A DNA stretch of 6,019 bases. It comes from CAZAQS01 sp964486825 (GTDB lineage Bacteria; Chloroflexota; Anaerolineae; Anaerolineales; UBA4823). Position 1 is the first letter of the stretch. Each line of letters starts with the position of its first letter. The position numbers and the translations under genes were made by a program. The notes under the pieces were generated by a model. That model did no database searches, was not told where the DNA came from, and was given only the letters and a program-made list of their open reading frames with translations. Below are positions 1 to 5,621 of the stretch, one piece after another. The stretch spans positions 1-6,019 of the forward strand of contig CAZAQS010000287.1 in NCBI GenBank assembly GCA_964486825.1, given 5' to 3'.

Positions 1-105
1 GTTGTGCGCCTGAAACCCCTGGCGGACTCCTTACCTTTTACCTTTGTGTTAGCCGAAATCATGAACCTGCAGGCAATACGGGATAGCGCCCGCGAGTCGC
101 GATAG
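1..105 (+). CDS. C-terminal end of an upstream gene (partial, unidentified)
   Basis: Frame 1 is open from the first base to a TAG at 103-105, giving 34 residues that end in MNLQAIRDSARESR. Many codons end in G or C, as in the real genes downstream, and the other two forward frames close early (TGA at 11-13, TAG at 84-86). A rho-independent terminator starts about 47 nt after the stop, which is where one would expect it for a gene ending here. The fragment is too short to assign to a family. It could be the end of another CRISPR-associated gene or of an unrelated neighbour. Confidence 0.5.
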   Translation, partial: VVRLKPLADSLPFTFVLAEIMNLQAIRDSARESR

Positions 106-151
106 CGCCTCTCTTAGCGCAACTGAAGCATCGAAACGGCAAGTAAGGTAT

Positions 152-181
152 CGCCCACCTCGTGCAGGTGGGTGCTTTTTT
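152..181 (+). terminator. Rho-independent terminator
   Basis: CCCACCT (154-160) pairs perfectly with AGGTGGG (166-172) around a 5-nt loop. The stem can be extended by a G-T pair (153/173) and a C-G pair (152/174). A run of six T (176-181) follows. It would end transcription of the upstream gene and insulate the RNase H-RT-cas operon. It also shows that the GTG at 162, which lies in the loop of this hairpin, is not a plausible start for the RNase H gene. Confidence 0.82.
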
Positions 182-344
182 CCTGACGCTGTTGATCAGC
201 CAAGTCAGCGCATTGTCCATTCAGATATATAAACACAGCAGGTACACCGTTCTCCTTATAAGCATCAATCCAATCTGGCGACTACCCAATTTTCAAAATA
301 TCCTACTTTGTAGGATATGCAAGGCATCGAAATCGAAGGAAAAT
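182..344 (+). promoter_or_regulatory. Probable promoter/operator region of the RT-Cas operon
   Basis: This 163-nt gap lies between the terminator and the likely RNase H start and is more AT-rich than the coding regions. It holds TATATA at 226-231, TTATAA at 256-261 and a 21-bp palindrome at 298-318. I could not find a convincing pair of -35 and -10 boxes with 16-18 nt spacing, so no promoter is placed exactly. Being downstream of a terminator and upstream of a compact gene string, it is the natural place for the operon promoter. Confidence 0.5.
298..318. promoter_or_regulatory. Perfect 21-bp inverted repeat, candidate operator
   Basis: ATATCCTAC (298-306) is the exact reverse complement of GTAGGATAT (310-318), separated by TTT. 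It is followed by little or no T-run, so it is not an obvious terminator. It lies 26 nt upstream of the chosen GTG start of the RNase H gene. Position and symmetry suggest a site for a dimeric regulator or a 5'-UTR hairpin near the ribosome binding site. Candidate binders encoded here are the RemA-like and the WYL proteins; this link is inference. Confidence 0.5.
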
Positions 345-1028
345 GTGAGCATTCAGGCAATTCGAGGCAAGGAAAAGGCAGCGAGCGTGAACGACAGCGA
401 AAAGAAGACCGGCCATCCAAATAAAAATTTGCCCAAACCGAAGGTTTCACAGTCGCATAAGAAAAGGAAGGCAGTGCGGGCTGCCAGCAAACCGGCTCTT
501 GAATCCGGCACCAATCATCCCTCCCAAAAAGCTGGGCGCAAATTTCGGGTCAATACCGATGGCGCGATCCGCCCGGACGCGAGCGCCAGCGGCCTGGCAG
601 CGATTGTGCGGGACGAGCAAGGGAAGATCCGTTACTGGTGGCAAAAACGGGCCGGCGGGATGACCTGTAATGAGGCCGAGTACGCGGCCGTCATCTTCGC
701 ATTGGAACGGATGCTCCGGATTCAGGGTCGCGGCAGAACGTTGGAAGTGGTCCTCTACTGCGATAGCCGGTTGGTGGTGGACCAGATGCAAGGCCGCGCC
801 GCCGCGCACGCCCCAGCCCTGCGCCTGGCGCAAGCCCGCTTGAAGACCCTGGCGTCCCGGTTTCGGCTGGTCTCGTTCCAACACATTGCTCGTGAACAGA
901 ATCGCCTGGCCGACGCACTGGCCTACGAAGCGCTCGCCGGGTGGGACACACACAAACCGAAGGCAACCAATGGAGAGCCGCACGAGGAAGTTGTCGAGGA
1001 ATTCTTTTCATCCTGGAGGTCGTCGTGA
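345..1028 (+). CDS. RNase HI-family protein with basic N-terminal tail
   Basis: Predicted to cut the RNA strand of RNA-DNA hybrids. With a GTG start at 345 the protein has 227 residues. The RNase H fold spans about 68-200, and all four acidic catalytic positions are visible: D72 in NTDGA, E112 in NEAEYAAV, D140 in YCDSRLVV and D190 in REQNRLADALA. Residues 1-67 are Lys/Arg/Ser/Pro-rich, probably disordered, and could bind nucleic acid. The start is uncertain: GTG 345 has AAGGA 4 nt upstream; GTG 387, with AAAAGG 8 nt upstream, would give 213 residues and keep the whole catalytic domain. The frame is open back to 162, but that start sits in a terminator hairpin. The stop overlaps the next gene by 4 nt. 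Being first in an operon with a reverse transcriptase, it may process cDNA-RNA hybrids made during spacer acquisition; this is inferred, since stand-alone RNase HI proteins also serve in general replication and repair. Confidence 0.85.
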   Translation: MSIQAIRGKEKAASVNDSEKKTGHPNKNLPKPKVSQSHKKRKAVRAASKPALESGTNHPSQKAGRKFRVNTDGAIRPDASASGLAAIVRDEQGKIRYWWQKRAGGMTCNEAEYAAVIFALERMLRIQGRGRTLEVVLYCDSRLVVDQMQGRAAAHAPALRLAQARLKTLASRFRLVSFQHIAREQNRLADALAYEALAGWDTHKPKATNGEPHEEVVEEFFSSWRSS

Positions 1029-1321
1029 GCAGGCAGAAAATATCCTATCCCCCTTACCTGTGGCCGGTCGGACCAGCCGGGCTGGTAGCGCCGGAGCGTG
1101 TGCTCGCCGCCGGACGGTGGGAATCGGCGCCCATCCGGCGTGCAGCCCGGCAGGCAAAGGCTGAAGGTCGGTTGATCGACCTGACCTTTGGGCGCGCCTG
1201 TAAGTGGGTGCTGTTCCTGGACAGCGGCCACCTGGTATTAGCAGCCGTGCCCATGCCTGTGGCCGTATTAGAGAACGACCAGTTTGACCAGTTCGTGATA
1301 CAAAAGCATGGAGAGGAATAA
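1025..1321 (+). CDS. RemA/DUF370-like DNA-binding or regulatory protein
   Basis: A 98-residue protein starting with GTG at 1025, inside the end of the RNase H gene (the GTGA overlap implies translational coupling). A strong GGAGGT at 1015-1020 supports this start; an upstream in-frame GTG at 941 would lie deep in the RNase H gene. Residues 19-82 follow the RemA (DUF370) pattern: a VAPERVLAA strand, the signature ESAPIRR (33-39), then GRLIDLTFGR (48-57) and LDSGHLVLAAV (65-75). RemA of Bacillus is a small regulator of biofilm genes that forms rings and binds DNA. In RemA the segment after LIDAT reads GRRTR; here it is GRACK, so part of the basic DNA-contact patch is changed. The termini (1-18 and 83-98) are not conserved as far as I can tell. 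It could regulate the operon or array, or shape DNA for integration; neither is shown by sequence. Confidence 0.8.
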   Translation: MSRQKISYPPYLWPVGPAGLVAPERVLAAGRWESAPIRRAARQAKAEGRLIDLTFGRACKWVLFLDSGHLVLAAVPMPVAVLENDQFDQFVIQKHGEE

Positions 1322-1323
1322 CC

Positions 1324-2682
1324 ATGAACGCAGACGATAGACTGATGGAACAACTGGCTGCGCCAGAAAACCTGCTGGCAGCCTGGCGGACTGTGCGCGG
1401 GAATATCCCCCGCTACCGGCGACTGCGCAGCTGCGGGCCGGATGGCGTGACCCTGGCCGAGTTCGAACGCGATCTGCCGGCCCAACTGGGCGCTTTGCGG
1501 CACATGCTCGTCAAAGGCCGCTACCTGCCTCAGGCGCCCGGCATTTTTACCCTGCAGAAGCGCAACGGTGGGACTCGCAAGATCGCCGTGCTCAACGTAG
1601 CCGACCGTGTCGCTCAACGCGCCGCCCAGCAGGTGGTCGAACCGCTGTATGAACCGGGCTTTTTACCCTGTAATTTCGGTTTCAGGCCCGGACGCTCCAC
1701 GTTGGATGCCATCGTATGTGCTCGCCGCCTGCGATCGGGCGGTTATGGATGGGTAGTAGACGGAGATATCGCCTCTTGCTTCGATAGCCTGGACCACCGG
1801 TTGCTTATCCGGAAAGTTGAGCGGCGGATTCAAGACAATCGTGTGCTGGACCTGTTGCAAAAATGGCTGGACGCCGGCGTACTGGAACACGGAATACCGC
1901 CCGCCGGATCCGAGGCCGAGAAAACGGGTTGGTTGTCCCAGGGGTGGGAGCGGACCTCCGGTCGCCTGAAGCAGGGGTTTGATTGGGCGCTTGATACTAT
2001 TACCCAGGGGAAATTCGACCCCTACTCCGAGGCGCGTTACGAACGGCCTTATTACCCACCCACGCCCGCCTTGCCGGATGCGTACTATTCAGACAGAATA
2101 GAAGAGAATGATGCAGGCCTGCATGCAGAAGACGGTGATGTTTACCATTGGACGGATGAGGAGGAGATCGAGCGGCGCGCCTTACAAAAAAGGGCCGTGC
2201 AGCAAGTCGCAGCAAGCGGCTTACTGTTAGGGACAAGTTGGGCGAAACATTCACTGGTCCGGGCAGGCACAGCCGCCATCACTGCTCTGAAAACTCCTGC
2301 CGGCCGGATAATTCTCAAGAAAGGATTGCTGGCTGGGGGCGGCGCTGTTGGAGCTGCGGCTGGGGTAGCCGTAACCGCTTATTTCTTATACCGCAATGTC
2401 CTCCCAACCCAGGCAGGAGTTCTGCAAGGCAGCCCGCTTTCGCCCTTGCTGGCGAATATCTATCTGCATTCCTTCGACGTGTCTGTTACCCGGGCCGGGT
2501 TCCGGCTGGTACGGTTTGCCGATGACTGGGTCATCCTGTGCCCAGAACAGAGCGCGGCAGAGAAAGCCTATAACCAGTCCATTGCCGCGCTGGCGCATAT
2601 CCGCCTCAAGGTCAATCCGGATAAGACTCGCATCTTATCCCCGGCGGACAGGCTCGAATGGTTGGGGTATGCTATTGATTAG
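1324..2682 (+). CDS. CRISPR-associated reverse transcriptase (group II intron-like) with large palm insertion
   Basis: RNA-directed DNA polymerase, likely making cDNA for spacer capture by Cas1-Cas2. It has 452 residues. RT motifs run in order: GPDGVTLAEF (about 38-47), the fingers segment with GGTRKIAVLNVADRV (82-96), FGFRPGRST (118-126), motif 3 GDIASCFDSLDH (147-158, catalytic D148), motif 4 VLQGSPLSPLLANIYLH (366-382), motif 5 RFADD (397-401, catalytic D400 and D401) and motif 7 LEWLGYAI (444-451). The GPDGV and QGSPLSPLLANIYLH motifs are those of group II intron and CRISPR RTs. Between motifs 3 and 4 about 150-170 extra residues are present. The protein stops right after motif 7, so the maturase/thumb domain and the endonuclease of intron proteins are absent. 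GAGAGGA at 1311-1317 is a good ribosome site, and the gene starts 2 nt after the RemA-like gene. It is not fused to Cas1 or Cas6, unlike many CRISPR RTs. Nearby DNA shows no intron ribozyme and no retron or DGR elements that I can recognise. Confidence 0.93.
   Translation: MNADDRLMEQLAAPENLLAAWRTVRGNIPRYRRLRSCGPDGVTLAEFERDLPAQLGALRHMLVKGRYLPQAPGIFTLQKRNGGTRKIAVLNVADRVAQRAAQQVVEPLYEPGFLPCNFGFRPGRSTLDAIVCARRLRSGGYGWVVDGDIASCFDSLDHRLLIRKVERRIQDNRVLDLLQKWLDAGVLEHGIPPAGSEAEKTGWLSQGWERTSGRLKQGFDWALDTITQGKFDPYSEARYERPYYPPTPALPDAYYSDRIEENDAGLHAEDGDVYHWTDEEEIERRALQKRAVQQVAASGLLLGTSWAKHSLVRAGTAAITALKTPAGRIILKKGLLAGGGAVGAAAGVAVTAYFLYRNVLPTQAGVLQGSPLSPLLANIYLHSFDVSVTRAGFRLVRFADDWVILCPEQSAAEKAYNQSIAALAHIRLKVNPDKTRILSPADRLEWLGYAID
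1891..2400 (+). other. Insertion within the RT palm, RT residues about 190-359
   Basis: In related RTs only a few to about 20 residues separate the segment after motif 3 (here WLDAGVLEHG, 181-190) from motif 4 (here starting near G365). The in-frame addition has three parts: residues 195-235, mixed and rich in W, K and D; residues 236-285, rich in Tyr, Pro and acidic residues (for example ERPYYPPTPALP, 240-251, and HWTDEEEIERR, 275-285); and residues 286-359, hydrophobic helices ending in a Gly/Ala-rich stretch GLLAGGGAVGAAAGVAV (334-350). No frame break or obvious change in codon style is seen, so it is an established part of the gene and not a fresh mobile insertion. The domain is not one I recognise. 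Confidence 0.8.
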
Positions 2683-2717
2683 GGTGCGTCCTACGGTTGT
2701 AATTATAGGAGATTAAG

Positions 2718-3773
2718 ATGGCAACTTTATACGTTACCGAGCCAGGAGTCCAGGTTCATAAGCAAGGCCAACGCCTGCTGGTGAGGCGGAATAAAGACAT
2801 CCTGCAAGATATTCCGTTAATCAAGGTGGACCGTGTGGTCTTGATGGGGCGTGGGGTCAGCATCACCACACCAACGATGTATGCCCTGATGCGCAACAAA
2901 GTAGACATACTCTACCTCACCAGCAGCGGCAGTTTCATTTCGCGAGTCGTTGGGCGGGAACACAAACATAGCCGTCTGCGCCAGGCGCAAGCCATCGCCG
3001 TGACCAATCCTGAAATCACGCTGAGAACCGCGCAGGCTATTGTGGACGGAAAAATCAATAACCAACGCGTCCTGGTCCAACGTCACGCCGAAGGGGCTCC
3101 CTGGGCGCGCCGCGCTTTAGAGCGGATGGATAGCATGCGCAGGCAAATCGTCAGGGTGAGTAATTTGGATGAGCTGCGCGGCCACGAAGGTCTGGCAGCT
3201 AAAGATTACTTCGGCCTGTTGCGCCAAATGATCAAGCCACCGGTAGACGGCAAAACCTGGGGTTTCGAGCGGCGCGAATATTATCCGCCGCCTGATCCGT
3301 TCAATGCACTGCTTTCCTTCGGCTATACCCTGCTGCTCAACGACCTGGTCGCAGCCTGCCAGATGGCCGGGTTGGATCCAGACCTGGGTTTCTTTCACGC
3401 GGTTGACTACGGAAAACCGGCCATGGCCCTCGACCTGGAAGAGGAGTTCCGGCCTGTCATTGTTGATTCAATCGTTTTAACCGCTGTAAACCGCCCTTTA
3501 TTTGGCCTGAAGGATTTTGAGCCAGGTAAAGCTAACGTAGACGCCGGCAACCGAGAGGAGGAAAGGTCCAGAAGCGCTCATCCGATTTACTTAAAGGAAG
3601 ATGCGCGCAAACGATTCATAGCGCTTTACGAGACCCGCATCGACGAGCAGGTTTATTACCCGCCAACCGGCGAGCAAACCACCTACAGGCGCATCTTCCA
3701 GCTGCAAGCCTACCAGATGGCCAAAGTGATCCTGGGCGAGGCCGATCGCTACCTGGCGCTAATGGTCAGATAG
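2718..3773 (+). CDS. cas1: CRISPR-associated integrase Cas1
   Basis: Metal-dependent endonuclease/integrase that, with Cas2, inserts new spacers at the leader end of the array. The 351-residue length is usual for the family. The N-terminal beta domain (about 1-85) begins MATLYVTEPG and contains RVVLMGRGVSITT. The helical catalytic domain follows, with the metal ligands E157 in GHEGLAAKDYF, H227 in FFHAVDYG, and D239/E242 in ALDLEEEFRP. FNALLSFGYTLL (about 194-205) is the typical Cas1 helix before the active-site histidine. AGGAGA at 2707-2712, five nt before the ATG, supports the start. A 35-nt gap follows the RT stop and cas2 begins 11 nt after this gene, consistent with one operon. No RT or Cas6 domain is fused to it. 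All catalytic residues are present, so it should be active. Confidence 0.97.
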   Translation: MATLYVTEPGVQVHKQGQRLLVRRNKDILQDIPLIKVDRVVLMGRGVSITTPTMYALMRNKVDILYLTSSGSFISRVVGREHKHSRLRQAQAIAVTNPEITLRTAQAIVDGKINNQRVLVQRHAEGAPWARRALERMDSMRRQIVRVSNLDELRGHEGLAAKDYFGLLRQMIKPPVDGKTWGFERREYYPPPDPFNALLSFGYTLLLNDLVAACQMAGLDPDLGFFHAVDYGKPAMALDLEEEFRPVIVDSIVLTAVNRPLFGLKDFEPGKANVDAGNREEERSRSAHPIYLKEDARKRFIALYETRIDEQVYYPPTGEQTTYRRIFQLQAYQMAKVILGEADRYLALMVR

Positions 3774-3784
3774 TATGAGACGAA

Positions 3785-4069
3785 ATGACGAAGCAATTTC
3801 TTGTGGTCAGTTACGACATCAGCAACGACAAACGGCGGCTCAAGGTGATGAAAACCCTGCAGGATTATGGCGCCCGGGTCCAATACAGTGTATTCGAATG
3901 CCGCCTGGAAAGCGCCCAACTGGACCGGTTGAAGCGCCGGTTGCAACCTCATGTCCGGGAGAAGCAAGATAGCATTCGCTTTTATTTCCTGAGCGCCGAC
4001 GATGTACAACGAATCGATGTGCTTGGGAACGGCTCAGTTACACCGGATCGGAAATACTTCATCAGTTAG
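3785..4069 (+). CDS. cas2: CRISPR-associated protein Cas2
   Basis: Structural partner of Cas1 in the spacer integration complex. The 94-residue protein has the ferredoxin-like Cas2 pattern: strand FLVVSYDIS (5-13) with the conserved Asp D11, a helix containing DKRRLKVMKTLQDYG (15-29), strand RVQYSVFECRL (31-41), and a late strand IRFYFLS followed by RIDVLGNG, which matches the usual Cas2 C-terminus. The ribosome site is weak (GAGACGA at 3777-3783), so translation may depend on coupling to cas1, whose stop is 11 nt upstream. A competing ATG at 3775 is out of frame and leads to a Gln/Arg-rich shadow peptide. Confidence 0.96.
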   Translation: MTKQFLVVSYDISNDKRRLKVMKTLQDYGARVQYSVFECRLESAQLDRLKRRLQPHVREKQDSIRFYFLSADDVQRIDVLGNGSVTPDRKYFIS

Positions 4070-4160
4070 TCCACTCCTCCCATGGTCGCTCAGCCCCTTG
4101 GCCGTAGAACGGGCGTCTGCTTGGCAAAGCGGCCACTGGACGTTGATATCAGGCGACAAT

Positions 4161-5621
4161 ATGACGATCAGGCCAGAAAACCAGCTCCCCATTGAGGTGA
4201 TTTTTAACCTATTATGTGTGTGCCGGCGTGGTTTTCAGGGCTCAATGCGGTCATTGAGAGCAGCCGTGCTCCGGCGCGGTTTGCTCTTTGGCAATTACCG
4301 GGACCTGCCCCACCTGACTTTTTGGATACAAGTTTGCCGCTCAGCCTCCCTTTTAGATGAAGCCTGGCCCCCGTATCCCACCTTGTTTGCCGGCGACTGG
4401 TTCGCTTATCCTTTGGAAAACCAAATCTGGAGCCTGGTCCGAGCCTGGGTATCTGCACCGCAGCGCCAAAGGCAGCGAATTTTACGGGAGCGTCTGATAG
4501 ATAAATTGCTCGCTGGCGCCGTTCTCAGCCAGACGTATCGCCGCGAGCTGGTTGGTTTGAGGGCCCTGGGCATTTGTGAGGATGAGCAGCTCTCGGATTT
4601 GGGATGGGCGGTGGTTGGCGGCCGGCATAAACCACCTTCGTATGTTTTGCAGTCCGAGTCATGGTATATATCGAGTGATCGGCTGCATGTTCCCTACCCG
4701 CCTAGATGGGATTTACTCTGGCAATTGGAAGCTTACCTGGATCCCCAGACCCCAGGCAGATATCCTCTCACACCCCAAAACTTGCGCCGGGCCATCCAGC
4801 GTGATGTGCTGGATGGCCCGGAGGGATCCGCACTGATTATCGTCATGGAGAAAGGATTGGGAGGACAACCACCTCCTTACCTGGTGGAAGCATTGGCTGG
4901 CATGTCCAGGCTGCGAGTATTGCCAGGTCCCGTTCTGGAGTTTGATGACCCTCGAGAACTGCTCCGTCTACGCGAGAAGGCCTCTTTCCGCAGAGGCCTG
5001 GAGGCGTTGCTCTCGTCCCGGCACGTGCACCTGGATCCCTGGCAGGCGCCTGAGATCCTGCGCCGTCTTTACCGGCAGGGTTTGCTCTCCGAGCAAGATC
5101 TCTCAACTATTCGGCCTCTTGCCCATCCACCGGTTCGCCAGGATGACCGGGAGACGAAACGAACGACCGGACGCCTGAACAAGTCCGACCGTATTTACCT
5201 GTTGAGCTTGCTGCTGCTGGCTGAAGGCCTAAATGCGCCGCATGCCCCTCCGCCCGATCTGTTGAATAAATTAACTGCTGGCCTGGATCCTTCGTCCCGA
5301 GGCGCTGCAGCGCGTACTGCCACTGATCTGTTGGAGACGATCTTCCCCCAACCGAACTGGATCCCTGAAGAAGAGCCGCCTGCACAACCCCCAGAAGAGC
5401 TCCTGGCCTTTCTGGAACAAGCCGTAACCCGAGAAGAAAGCATCGATGTACTTTACCAGGCGCGTGGACGCGAGAAGCCAGAATATCGTCACTTGACGCC
5501 TTTGCTGGTAGAACAAAGAGGGTTGCGTTACTACCTGGTTGCCTATTGCCATTCCCGGCGGGCGAATCGCACCTTCCGCCTGGACCGCCTGCGCTTGATT
5601 GACTTCCCACCAGAGCTGTGA
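4161..5621 (+). CDS. WYL-domain protein with XPB/Ssl2-like helicase-associated region; probable CRISPR regulator
   Basis: Large probable regulator of 486 residues. The C-terminal WYL domain (about 414-486) shows the core RYYLVAYC (456-463) and NRTFRLDRL (469-477). WYL domains sense ligands, often nucleotides or nucleic acid, and many regulate CRISPR or defence loci. Residues about 161-280, starting YVLQSESWYIS and including PLTPQNLRRAI, resemble the helicase-associated domain of bacterial XPB/Ssl2-like proteins that often precedes WYL; that match is from memory of the pattern. Residues 1-160 are helical with an LSDLGWAV segment like a winged-helix edge, but no sure HTH. No Walker motif is seen, so it is not a helicase. 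The frame is open back to an ATG at 4002 inside cas2; ATG 4161, with AGG at 4151-4153, is preferred because upstream residues look non-protein-like. It lies 91 nt after cas2 and directly before the CRISPR leader. Confidence 0.78.
   Translation: MTIRPENQLPIEVIFNLLCVCRRGFQGSMRSLRAAVLRRGLLFGNYRDLPHLTFWIQVCRSASLLDEAWPPYPTLFAGDWFAYPLENQIWSLVRAWVSAPQRQRQRILRERLIDKLLAGAVLSQTYRRELVGLRALGICEDEQLSDLGWAVVGGRHKPPSYVLQSESWYISSDRLHVPYPPRWDLLWQLEAYLDPQTPGRYPLTPQNLRRAIQRDVLDGPEGSALIIVMEKGLGGQPPPYLVEALAGMSRLRVLPGPVLEFDDPRELLRLREKASFRRGLEALLSSRHVHLDPWQAPEILRRLYRQGLLSEQDLSTIRPLAHPPVRQDDRETKRTTGRLNKSDRIYLLSLLLLAEGLNAPHAPPPDLLNKLTAGLDPSSRGAAARTATDLLETIFPQPNWIPEEEPPAQPPEELLAFLEQAVTREESIDVLYQARGREKPEYRHLTPLLVEQRGLRYYLVAYCHSRRANRTFRLDRLRLIDFPPEL
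4787..4821. repeat. Perfect 14-bp inverted repeat inside the WYL gene
   Basis: CCGGGCCATCCAGC (4787-4800) is the exact reverse complement of GCTGGATGGCCCGG (4808-4821), with a 7-nt loop GTGATGT. The hairpin is GC-rich and would be stable in the mRNA. No T-run follows, so it is not a standard terminator. It encodes ordinary residues around RRAIQRDVLDGPEG. Function unknown; it may affect mRNA stability or translation. Confidence 0.75.

Noticed and set aside
162..344. GTG at 162 as the start of the RNase H gene (288 residues)
   Set aside because: The codon lies in the loop of a clear terminator hairpin with a T-run, and the extra 61 residues are encoded by AT-rich sequence that includes a palindrome. 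A later GTG with a ribosome site fits better.
447..983. 178-residue open frame on the minus strand
   Set aside because: It is antisense to the RNase H domain, whose catalytic residues are all on the plus strand; the frame shows no recognisable motif.
941..1024. Earlier start for the RemA-like protein at 941
   Set aside because: It would overlap the RNase H catalytic end by nearly 90 nt; GTG 1025 has a strong GGAGGT and gives the usual family length.
1324..2682. The RT as part of a group II intron, retron or DGR
   Set aside because: No intron domain V/VI or 5' ribozyme end, no maturase or endonuclease domain, no msr/msd-like RNA and no template/variable repeat pair are seen; direct linkage to cas1-cas2 explains it better.
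4002..4160. ATG at 4002 as the start of the WYL protein, overlapping cas2
   Set aside because: The 53 added residues run through the cas2 end and an intergenic gap, with no family-like features; ATG 4161 has a suitable AGG upstream.
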